Shown here: in pieces, positions 7,064 through 12,848 of the stretch
Layout of the letters: each line of letters begins with the position of its first letter
How positions within the stretch are numbered: the first letter of the stretch is position 1
Assembly: GCA_003176035.1 (NCBI GenBank)
Contig: PSRL01000177.1
Coordinates: 1-12,848, forward strand
Source of the DNA: Verrucomicrobiota bacterium
Lineage (GTDB): Bacteria; Verrucomicrobiota; Verrucomicrobiia; Chthoniobacterales; Xiphinematobacteraceae
Length of the DNA stretch: 12,848 nucleotides
Direction: 5' to 3'
Notes under the pieces: generated by a model
Told to the model about the DNA's origin: nothing
The model's input: the letters and a program-made list of their open reading frames with translations, nothing else
Databases searched by the model: none
Position numbers and translations under genes: made by a program

Positions 7064-7358
7064 ACGACCTCTTCCAATTGCCACACTCACAGATACATTC
7101 GAAAAAAGTAGACCCCCGCTTATCTGTTCGTTCCCAACTTTGAAGCTTTCTTACGACCGTTAGTTTTCCAAAAACTTCTCCCTCATTGACTGGCTGCTGC
7201 CGATAAGACGGTATATTTAACCTATTACGCCTGTGTGTTATAGCTCTCTCAGAGCAACCTAAAATTTCCGCCATATCTTTGTGGGATAAGGTATTGCAAT
7301 TTTCTCTTATAAAATCGTCTGCCTGGTCGGTCCAGTGCATTCTAGTCTTCCGACTCAT
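7056..7358 (-). CDS. Truncated HTH/HNH-endonuclease-like protein
   Basis: This 100-aa protein has an N-terminal helix-turn-helix-like part (8-50: HWTDQADDFIRE, then DMAEILGCSERAITHRRNRL), followed by EVFGKLTVV (61-69) and the start of a cysteine module CICECGN (88-93). The order HTH, then G-x-x-F-G-x-L-T-V, then C-x-C-x-CG, is typical of phage HNH/AP2-type homing endonucleases and related DNA-binding proteins. Full-length members continue with a second Cys pair and often a catalytic part. Here the frame stops seven residues after CGN, where the sbcD-like gene begins (8-base overlap), so it is probably a non-catalytic remnant or a minimal DNA-binding protein. ATG at 7358 overlaps uvsX by 17 bases; ATG at 7340, with GGAAG six bases upstream, is an equally good start. 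The surrounding DNA is AT-rich. Confidence 0.65.
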   Translation of the reverse strand: MSRKTRMHWTDQADDFIRENCNTLSHKDMAEILGCSERAITHRRNRLNIPSYRQQPVNEGEVFGKLTVVRKLQSWERTDKRGSTFFECICECGNWKRSYE

Positions 7359-8391
7359 CGCTGGACTCTTCTTCAGTATTGACTATCTTTTTCTTATTTT
7401 TCGATTTTTTGAGCTTCTCTTCTTCGGTTTTTTGTTTTTTTGGGGAGCTAATATAGGCATGCCTTAAATCTTCTAAGGAAAATTTGTTAAGTTCGGGCCC
7501 ATTAATGTCTCTGATCAGATCTTTATACTCTTTCAGAGCATCTTCTCCATCTAGAATACCTTGCGGAACAATGTAAAATGGTGTGGTTGCTTTGGCTCCG
7601 CCCAAGTGGCCCTTAAACACCTCTAAAAGAGAGTGGACGCCGAATTTTTCATCAATTCCATCAATAGTTCTTTTTAACCAAGCTCGGCGCTTAGTTTTCA
7701 AAATAAGAGTCGATAAATAAAAACTTTCGGTCCCACCTTTTACGATCTCTTCTGGGACACCAAACTTAGGTAACGAAAAATAACTATGATTGATGATCAA
7801 CATCGCAATCTTATACTTGCGAGCTTTTTGCCTTAGTTTTCGAATTTCCTTATTGTTAACGCGGGCTTCGACACTTACATGCTGATCTTCGGCTTCAGCT
7901 TCCAAAATCGCATCAGGAATCGAAGCGGCAGCGGAGTCCCACACCGCTAGGATTGGCAGATCAGGATTCGACTTCCGGAGATCTTCCACATCTTCACAAA
8001 CGAGATTCCAGGCATTCCAAGCGGCCTCAAGAGACTCTACCGGCAAAATCACGATGTCTTCTGCGATCCCGCCCATGATCCTGAAACGCTCGAATGAGAA
8101 CTTGTGCTCAGAATCAATAAGAAAGACTACACCCCCGGTCTTTTGGACCCGCACCATGACTTCCATGATCAGAGTCGTCTTTCCCGTATCTGACTTTCCA
8201 ATTACTTGGGTGATGTGGCCGATCGGGATGCCCGGCGCCCCCGTAGCGCGACGGAAGTATTCCGGCATCTCAATCCAACCCTCAACCTGAACGAGTTCTT
8301 CGGTCTTTGTGGTCTCTAAGGTGACTTTGCGGCCCGCTCGCTTATTAAGTCTATCCCGCATCATTTGAGCTAGGTTTTTCTTTTCTTCCAT
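7342..8391 (-). CDS. uvsX: UvsX/RecA-like strand-exchange recombinase
   Basis: This 349-aa recombinase would coat single-stranded DNA and drive strand invasion in recombination, repair and recombination-dependent replication. Walker A is GKSDTGKT (65-72), the catalytic glutamate lies in LIDSEH (E95), and Walker B ends at D152 (LAVWDS). The allosteric Q194 position of bacterial RecA is a histidine (NH at 201-202), and the following loop ends in VKGGTESFY (218-225). A histidine there, followed by a GGT loop, resembles T4 UvsX more than RecA. The C-terminus (316-349) is lysine-rich and ends in an acidic tail (EEESSDESED), as in many recombinases. The ATG at 8391 has a good GAGGAG seven bases upstream. 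GC content falls sharply within the gene around base 7860: upstream codons look like the neighbours, while the 3' part matches the AT-rich truncated gene. Confidence 0.92.
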   Translation of the reverse strand: MEEKKNLAQMMRDRLNKRAGRKVTLETTKTEELVQVEGWIEMPEYFRRATGAPGIPIGHITQVIGKSDTGKTTLIMEVMVRVQKTGGVVFLIDSEHKFSFERFRIMGGIAEDIVILPVESLEAAWNAWNLVCEDVEDLRKSNPDLPILAVWDSAAASIPDAILEAEAEDQHVSVEARVNNKEIRKLRQKARKYKIAMLIINHSYFSLPKFGVPEEIVKGGTESFYLSTLILKTKRRAWLKRTIDGIDEKFGVHSLLEVFKGHLGGAKATTPFYIVPQGILDGEDALKEYKDLIRDINGPELNKFSLEDLRHAYISSPKKQKTEEEKLKKSKNKKKIVNTEEESSDESED

Positions 8392-8401
8392 GATTTGCTC
8401 C

Positions 8402-8608
8402 TCAAAGCCTTTCGGTCTTGGTTAACTCCGCCATCCTGGCGCTCTCAGCTTCGTAAATCTTAATGACGACCGTGCCAGCAAGGTCCGTACAGGAATGAAT
8501 CTCCAATCGATGTAAGAAGTCGAAATTGATATCGACCACCGCAGGGTTCCCGCCTTCTTTGCGGAGCCAATCCAATGCTTTTTGGAGATCCTTTACATCG
8601 ACCTTCAT
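8402..8608 (-). CDS. Hypothetical protein, 68 aa, between the UvsY-like and UvsX genes
   Basis: I do not recognise a family. The 68-aa product begins with a charged helix (VKDLQKALDWLRKEGG), continues with beta-prone segments (AVVDINFDFLHRLEIHSC and GTVVIKIYEAE) and ends in ELTKTERL. There is no membrane segment and no metal-binding cluster. The ATG at 8608 overlaps the stop of the UvsY-like gene as ATGA and has AAGGA six bases upstream; the stop lies 10 bases before the uvsX start, and the uvsX Shine-Dalgarno overlaps its 3' end. Such tight packing supports a real, co-translated gene. The location suggests an accessory role with the recombinase, but no residue shows a function. Confidence 0.72.
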   Translation of the reverse strand: MKVDVKDLQKALDWLRKEGGNPAVVDINFDFLHRLEIHSCTDLAGTVVIKIYEAESARMAELTKTERL

Positions 8609-8985
8609 GAGTATTCCTTGCGGGCATCCGCACCGAGTTGGATCAAGGAATCTTTCTTGGCTAAAAGCCCATCCACATAACCGCGGATCGTTTTGTATTC
8701 CCGTTCGGCCTCAAGCATGGCTCGTTGGGCTTTGATAACTTCTGGGTCGGTGTCGATCATGGCTTCCAGGGTCTTTTCAGTTATCTTACCTTCTTGGGAC
8801 CTGAACTGGAGGTATTTCTTAGAACGAAGCTCTTCATGAACCGCTTTGGCGATCCCAAACGCTTCGCCAGCTTCCGCCCAAATTTCCGAATACCGACGAA
8901 GGAGCGGTCCAATCCGGCGGAATTCTTCTTTCAGGTTATCAATGTCAATAGTGTCGTCTTTTTCAAAATCAAGTTTGATGGCCAT
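8605..8985 (-). CDS. Probable UvsY-like recombination mediator
   Basis: From the ATG at 8985 this is a 126-aa, almost wholly helical, charged protein without cysteine clusters or membrane segments. Its residue pattern follows T4 UvsY (137 aa) as I remember it: an N-terminal D-x-I-D-x-x-x-L segment, then L-x-R-Y-S-E-I-W, an acidic/basic helix ending in KKYLQF, a short linker (EGKIT), then DPEVIKAQRAML and a final helix LLAKKDSLIQLGADARKEY. UvsY loads UvsX onto single-stranded DNA coated by the phage SSB. Lying one small gene upstream of uvsX, this protein is well placed for that role. This is recognition by pattern and context, not alignment. ATG 8985 (TAATG overlap with the previous stop, GGGAG five bases upstream) is preferred over GTG 8997. 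Confidence 0.6.
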   Translation of the reverse strand: MAIKLDFEKDDTIDIDNLKEEFRRIGPLLRRYSEIWAEAGEAFGIAKAVHEELRSKKYLQFRSQEGKITEKTLEAMIDTDPEVIKAQRAMLEAEREYKTIRGYVDGLLAKKDSLIQLGADARKEYS

Positions 8986-9455
8986 TAGAACTCCCACCCG
9001 AACTGCACGCCGGCCGCTGCGTTTTGTGGAGAATTGCCGTTACCCCACATACCCCAATAAACTGGGCCCACGAGCCGCTTGTTGACGCCTATGTTGTAAA
9101 CCGGGCCACTAGTCACACTGCTGAATTGCAAACCCGCCCCGCCAGTGACAAACCAATTAGGTCTTGAAGCAGCGATGGGTACGGTCTTAGTTTCGGTTTG
9201 GGTGGTGTTGGTTTGCTTGTTTTCGTCAGATTGGCGATCTTCATCGGTTTCGGTAACGATCTCTTTGGTGCCGTTCGGATTGTCGGTTTCCTTCGTCACC
9301 TTTACAATGTGGTCTTTCATAACTGCATATTCCACTGTTTGGGTTTGAGTCACAGTTTTGACGACTTCTTGCGGGGCGAACTTTCGAACTATCAACCCGC
9401 CAACTACCGCGGAAACAACCACAATAATGACCAAGAATTTGACTGAAAGATTCAT
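8985..9455 (-). CDS. Small membrane-anchored protein of unknown function
   Basis: This 156-aa protein begins with a strongly hydrophobic segment (about 6-23, KFLVIIVVVSAVVGGLIV) followed by Arg-Lys, so it is probably a signal anchor with the rest outside the cytoplasm. There is no cysteine at the end of the segment, so it is not a lipoprotein. Next comes a Thr/Gln-rich linker (about 30-95), then a glycine- and aromatic-rich, beta-prone domain (about 98-156) ending in GVQFGWEF, with a terminal aromatic as in outer-membrane beta proteins. A role in lysis (spanin-like) or superinfection is possible, but no coiled coil typical of i-spanins is evident. The ATG at 9455 overlaps the kinase stop as ATGA and has GAGGTG five bases upstream; the stop overlaps the next start as TAATG. 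Confidence 0.72.
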   Translation of the reverse strand: MNLSVKFLVIIVVVSAVVGGLIVRKFAPQEVVKTVTQTQTVEYAVMKDHIVKVTKETDNPNGTKEIVTETDEDRQSDENKQTNTTQTETKTVPIAASRPNWFVTGGAGLQFSSVTSGPVYNIGVNKRLVGPVYWGMWGNGNSPQNAAAGVQFGWEF

Positions 9456-10090
9456 TGGGTCACCTCACCAACCAAAGCCAGCACCCTTTGCTTGAGGTCA
9501 TTCAGACTTCCATTGTTAGAGATCCGGGTACAACGCTCAGCGACCTTCAAAACTTCGCGCTCGGAAGGGTGCATGTCGATGGCGCCCATCTCGGCCCGGT
9601 CTGACTGGATGTAAAAGGGGTAGAAGCCCGAAGTTCCCGAAAAGAATTCGAATTCACTTAAGAACCGCATGTCTGTAATGACAAACAGACCTCGATCCGG
9701 GATGCCCATGATCGCACCTCGACAATGAATGTCCTGATCAACGTTTCTAAGGACTTCAGTCCCAATAAACTGCGCTACTCGGCGGGGGGTCTCCAAAAGC
9801 ACCCCAACGTGGGGGCGGACGTGCTTGTCATAGTCCGGTTCAAAACCAAATGCCCGAATCATGGCTTCGATACGAGCACGGTCGAGGAAAACTGGCATTT
9901 CGAGCGGGACTTCTTTCAAGCTTGGATTGTCAAAAGCATCGCGAGGGATACCAAAAACTCGAGAAGACTCATCCTTGAGCTTCCGAGCCAATTGAATTTC
10001 AACTACTTCTGGGTACGCTTCTTTAATGAATCCGAAAGCGGTACTCTTTCCGGACGTCTTCAAACCTGTCAAAGCGATAATAGTTCGCAT
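9452..10090 (-). CDS. Deoxynucleoside monophosphate kinase
   Basis: This 212-aa P-loop enzyme would phosphorylate dNMPs to dNDPs, raising the nucleotide supply for phage DNA synthesis in the cytoplasm. The P-loop is GLKTSGKST (9-17). TPRRVAQFIGTEVLR (101-115) resembles the R-x-x-x-Q-x-x-GTE segment of phage dNMP kinases, ITDMRFLSEFEF (138-149) matches their V/I-T-D-x-R-F-x-x-E motif, and HPSERE (174-179) is a further family signature. Length is usual. The ATG at 10090 has an excellent Shine-Dalgarno AAGGAG seven bases upstream; part of that sequence lies in the inverted repeat at 10100-10121. It is the first gene after a promoter candidate. Nucleotide kinase of the dNMP type is well supported; which dNMPs it accepts cannot be read from the sequence. 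Confidence 0.86.
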   Translation of the reverse strand: MRTIIALTGLKTSGKSTAFGFIKEAYPEVVEIQLARKLKDESSRVFGIPRDAFDNPSLKEVPLEMPVFLDRARIEAMIRAFGFEPDYDKHVRPHVGVLLETPRRVAQFIGTEVLRNVDQDIHCRGAIMGIPDRGLFVITDMRFLSEFEFFSGTSGFYPFYIQSDRAEMGAIDMHPSEREVLKVAERCTRISNNGSLNDLKQRVLALVGEVTQ

Positions 10091-10099
10091 TTCGAAACT

Positions 10100-10121
10100 C
10101 CTTCGAATTCTAATTCGAAGG
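10100..10121 (-). repeat. Perfect 10-bp inverted repeat overlapping the kinase Shine-Dalgarno
   Basis: Arms CCTTCGAATT (10100-10109) and AATTCGAAGG (10112-10121) are perfect complements separated by two bases. It begins two bases after the -10 box of the promoter candidate, spans the expected transcription start, and includes AAGG of the kinase Shine-Dalgarno. As DNA it looks like an operator for a dimeric repressor; as RNA it could form a 9-bp stem with a four-base loop that hides the ribosome-binding site. There is no U-run after it, so it is not a terminator. Confidence 0.6.
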
Positions 10122-10123
10122 CA

Positions 10124-10152
10124 ATTCTACTAAATCGAATTTTCTAAATCAA
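10124..10152 (-). promoter_or_regulatory. Sigma70-like promoter upstream of the dNMP kinase gene
   Basis: On the minus strand TTGATT (10147-10152; four of six to consensus) and TAGAAT (10124-10129; five of six) are separated by exactly 17 bases, all within the gap after the polymerase stop. The predicted start falls inside the inverted repeat at 10100-10121. This would be an internal promoter for the kinase-to-recombination genes. Confidence 0.5.
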
Positions 10153-10166
10153 AAATGCGAATGGAA

Positions 10167-12848
10167 CTATTTGGCGTCGCGCATGTTATCAGCTACAAGG
10201 GGGTCCGCGATCATAGGGATGTCAATAAGTTTGGCATACATGTTTTCTTCCATTCCGCGCTTCATTAAAGGGACAGCAGCTTCAGCTTGGTCCGCTCGAA
10301 CGTAACTGAGGATCTCGTCATGTATTTGCAATGCTACCCAACCATCGATTCCAGCCGCACGGTAACCGCGGTTGGTGTCTAGCATTCCCATGTTGCATAT
10401 GTGGCCGGCAAGCCCCTGAATCGGGGTGTTCTTGGCGCCGTTGTAATCCTTTTTGAAGAGTTCCCGCAGGTACGCCCAAGCTCCGGACTCAATGGCATCT
10501 TCAACCTTGAATCCAAACCTTTTACAAAGCTTCTCAAACTGCTTACGCTTCAGAATCCCATCGCCCACCTTTATTGTGGCCTTCGTTAGGTCGCTATATC
10601 TGGCATCTAAGAAATCTTCGATCGAGATCCCGGCTTTAACCAATTGCTTGTAAATCCTTGGGGCATGCTCGAAGTGTCGGATGCGCCCCACAAGCGTGCG
10701 CGTCTTCCCCTCAGTGATGCAGGCGAGCTCTTGCCGTTCCATGTACTTTGCAAGGTCCCCGTAAGTGGAGAGGTAGAGGTCCCGGTAGTATTTGCCCTTC
10801 TCCACATCTAAAACTTCTTTGGATTCGACTCGGCCCGACTTTTTATTGAGAAACTTCACTCGCTTCTTGAGCCCCATTAGAACTGCAACTTGTGGATCAC
10901 GAGACCCATAAGGTATGGAAAGTATTACAGGTTTTATAAGATCGCGTTCAGCTTTGCGTCCCGCTTTCTTCAAGTCAACGTAGTCTTCACCCATCATGTC
11001 GCAGTAAACTTTGGAGTACAGATCAAGATTGTCCCAATAAACTTGCTTGAGTTTAGAATCCGAAGACATAAACGCGAAGACCCTCGGTTCCAAAGAGCTA
11101 TAATCCGCATTCACAATCTTATAGCCAGGTGGAGCGATAAATCCACGTTTGATCGCGCTAGGGCAGAGAATATCCTTTTCCACATGATGGCACTTGGCGC
11201 AAGTTATCGTGGCGAGCAGTGGCATCAGGTGCTTAACGGTGATTTCTTTCGCTCCACATTTCCCGCATTTGTCGAGTTCTTCCACTTTGGGTAGCGTTTG
11301 AAGGTTGAATCCTCCTGAGCAAGAAAACCGGCCTGAAATAGTCCCATTTTGCTTCATGTCCATGAACAGCCAACCATCTTGATTGAGCTCAATCGCCGGC
11401 TCGATATAGGTGCCCTGAAGCTTACTCAGCTTCTTATAGAGCATCAGGCTTCGTACCCATGGGAATAGTGGTAGCATTCGTTCTTCAAGCACCTCGGCCG
11501 CCATACTGGGGATTGGGTTATCTTTAGTCGCGCTGTCCGTTTGTGGGAGGGATTTTGGGTCCATACCGAGTCTATCGCAAAACAACCACCGCAAGTGTGC
11601 GTCCGATCCGAGGTTGAAGCGGTACCGGCGCCCAGTGGATTCGTAATAAAGTTGGGCTCTGAGTTTTGCGAGTCTTTCATCGGAATACCGGAGTTCATCT
11701 TCGCCCAGGATATAACCCCACACCCAATGGGGGTCTTGCTGGTATGCCTTCTTGATTTCGCCCTTGGCCATCGTTTCTTTGTAGGCTCCCGTTTTCTTGT
11801 CCAACTTCGTGGGGATCTTCAGCCCTTCGAGTTCAATGATTTTCTTAATCAACCTGCCTTGCGAAACTTCCTCTTCGATCGACTTACCTTTTGAGAACTT
11901 TCCAAGATGTCCTGCGGGAATTTCAGCGAGAAATCGATCCTCAAGTTCCAACATCACCCTTGCGGTCTGTTCCCGCAGTTCTTTGAAGTAAGGGACATCA
12001 ATGTAAACTCCCCGGCGCTTCATAGGTATTACAACCTCACGGCAGACCGGCATCACTTCCTCCGATAGGAGCCAAGGCAGCTTTTCTTCTCCGTACTCTT
12101 CGAGAAATTTCTGCATTAAGACTTCAAAGATTCCATAAGTCAGGAAAGTATCCGCACATCCGTACTTATCTAAAGGTTCCTTGCCCGCCCGCCACACATG
12201 CTTGGTTCGGGCATTGTAGGTCCCGCCATTCTGAATGATCGAAGCGCCGAGTTCCTTTTGCTCGGCATTGGCATCAACCCATGGATCAAACCCGAGTTCT
12301 TCTTTGAATTCAGTAGCCACTTCTTTCAAAGCGTTCGGCGTATTTTCGTTTACAATATGAGCTAAGAGCGCGGTATCGAGGAATAGGTTTTCACTAAGAT
12401 CAATTCCGAAGTTGGCCCATACTTGATTAATATCAAACGGTGCATTGTGCGCAAGGAGCATCACTTTCGTAAACCACCGCTTCAAATATTGCTTTATGAA
12501 TTCCGGAGGCTGGTATTCTTTTGGGGTAACGAATTCGGGATAGGTCTTTCCCGTCCACCAACACTTAAGGCATCCTCGCTCATAAACATTATGAACCACG
12601 CCTTTTATTTTCTTTGCTTTTAGCGAGGTCAGATCCGGAGACCAGCACAGCATCGGTACGTAGAACCCTTGAGTGGCCGAGACCGCAAAAGAAAATCCGA
12701 TCACCACCGACTTGTACAAATCGAGCCCGTTCGTTTCGCTGTCTAGTGCCACAAGCGAGAACCTGGCTTCGTCCCCATCCATCAAGAAGCGGTCTGCGGC
12801 CTCCAATAGTTCTTTGGTATCGAGCGCGTTGTATTTACCCCAGCGCCC
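10167..12848 (-). CDS. polA: Family A DNA polymerase with 3'-5' exonuclease, 5' end outside the window
   Basis: This is probably the phage replicative polymerase. Numbering from the codon at 12806, exonuclease motifs are D22/E24 (LDSETNG), N121-D125 (NAPFD) and Y215-D219 (YGCAD), so proofreading looks intact. Polymerase motif A is DYSSLEPR (568-575), motif B R621, K625, L629 and Y633-G634, and motif C HDE (829-831). No 5'-nuclease domain is visible. A Cys4 ribbon (C514, C517, C536, C539) is inserted between NLQTLP and motif A, and about 50 extra residues lie between GRIRHF and NTPIQG. The E. coli F762 position is leucine (L629). The TTG at 12806 is not the true start: the frame stays open to the edge, reading GRWGKYNALDTKEL, and looks coding throughout. 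The stop at 10167 is followed by the kinase promoter candidate. Confidence 0.95.
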   Translation of the reverse strand, partial: GRWGKYNALDTKELLEAADRFLMDGDEARFSLVALDSETNGLDLYKSVVIGFSFAVSATQGFYVPMLCWSPDLTSLKAKKIKGVVHNVYERGCLKCWWTGKTYPEFVTPKEYQPPEFIKQYLKRWFTKVMLLAHNAPFDINQVWANFGIDLSENLFLDTALLAHIVNENTPNALKEVATEFKEELGFDPWVDANAEQKELGASIIQNGGTYNARTKHVWRAGKEPLDKYGCADTFLTYGIFEVLMQKFLEEYGEEKLPWLLSEEVMPVCREVVIPMKRRGVYIDVPYFKELREQTARVMLELEDRFLAEIPAGHLGKFSKGKSIEEEVSQGRLIKKIIELEGLKIPTKLDKKTGAYKETMAKGEIKKAYQQDPHWVWGYILGEDELRYSDERLAKLRAQLYYESTGRRYRFNLGSDAHLRWLFCDRLGMDPKSLPQTDSATKDNPIPSMAAEVLEERMLPLFPWVRSLMLYKKLSKLQGTYIEPAIELNQDGWLFMDMKQNGTISGRFSCSGGFNLQTLPKVEELDKCGKCGAKEITVKHLMPLLATITCAKCHHVEKDILCPSAIKRGFIAPPGYKIVNADYSSLEPRVFAFMSSDSKLKQVYWDNLDLYSKVYCDMMGEDYVDLKKAGRKAERDLIKPVILSIPYGSRDPQVAVLMGLKKRVKFLNKKSGRVESKEVLDVEKGKYYRDLYLSTYGDLAKYMERQELACITEGKTRTLVGRIRHFEHAPRIYKQLVKAGISIEDFLDARYSDLTKATIKVGDGILKRKQFEKLCKRFGFKVEDAIESGAWAYLRELFKKDYNGAKNTPIQGLAGHICNMGMLDTNRGYRAAGIDGWVALQIHDEILSYVRADQAEAAVPLMKRGMEENMYAKLIDIPMIADPLVADNMRDAK

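Noticed and set aside
7064..7090. GTG at 7090 as start of the sbcD-like gene
   Set aside because: It adds nine residues before the Mre11 first strand and lacks a good ribosome-binding site, while ATG 7063 follows GGAAGAGG.
8986..8997. GTG at 8997 as start of the UvsY-like gene
   Set aside because: ATG 8985 has the better spaced GGGAG and a TAATG junction with the previous gene, typical of this cluster.
9644..9655. 12-bp palindrome GAATTCGAATTC in the kinase gene
   Set aside because: It arises from codons for Glu-Phe-Glu-Phe and has no promoter nearby; chance or codon effect is the simpler explanation.
9725..10147. Plus-strand 140-codon frame opposite the dNMP kinase and its upstream gap
   Set aside because: The product shows no recognisable motif, and the minus-strand kinase has family motifs and a strong Shine-Dalgarno.
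12804..12806. TTG at 12806 as the polymerase start
   Set aside because: The frame stays open and looks coding up to the right edge, so the gene is simply cut by the window.
1..12848. tRNA genes, CRISPR arrays, insertion sequences or attachment sites
   Set aside because: None was seen on reading both strands; genes fill almost the whole window and the largest gap is about 76 bases.

Overview
This window is a stretch of a tailed-bacteriophage (or closely related prophage) genome carrying a DNA replication, recombination and modification module. All thirteen recognisable genes lie on the minus strand, so transcription runs from right to left. Gaps between genes are at most about 75 bases, many neighbours overlap by 1-17 bases (four ATGA overlaps, one TAATG), and no gene on the plus strand is convincing. 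The Shine-Dalgarno sequences and sigma70-like promoter candidates point to a bacterial host. Neither the host nor the phage genus can be named from sequence alone; GC content is roughly 45-50% with AT-richer islands.

Layout in order of transcription: a family A DNA polymerase with proofreading domain, running off the right edge (10167-12848); a 76-base gap with a sigma70-like promoter and a perfect 10-bp inverted repeat; a deoxynucleoside monophosphate kinase (9452-10090); a small membrane-anchored protein of unknown role (8985-9455); a probable UvsY-like recombination mediator (8605-8985); a 68-aa unknown (8402-8608); a UvsX/RecA-type recombinase (7342-8391); a truncated HTH/HNH-type protein (7056-7358); an SbcD/Mre11/gp47-like nuclease (6089-7063); a fused SNF2-type helicase and beta-class DNA methyltransferase starting with TTG behind an A8G9 tract (3651-6026); a 106-aa unknown (3308-3628); an SbcC/Rad50/gp46-like ATPase (1131-3311); a zinc-ribbon protein (785-1120); a RuvC-like resolvase (162-746); and the first 43 codons of another gene (1-131).

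Together these genes resemble a T4-style recombination-dependent replication toolkit. A Mre11/Rad50-type complex would process ends, UvsX helped by a UvsY-like mediator would invade strands, a polymerase would extend the invading end, and a RuvC-fold enzyme would resolve junctions. Here the toolkit is joined to a PolA-type polymerase instead of the T4 PolB enzyme. The kinase would feed dNTP synthesis, and the helicase-methyltransferase probably modifies the phage DNA, perhaps against host restriction.

The most notable points are: the helicase-methyltransferase fusion in an AT-rich island behind a homopolymeric ribosome-binding region; a truncated homing-endonuclease-like gene beside a compositional break inside uvsX; a Cys4 zinc-ribbon insertion and a leucine at the '762' position in the polymerase; a UvsY-like candidate recognised only by residue pattern and context; and several small palindromes or hairpins at promoters and start codons.
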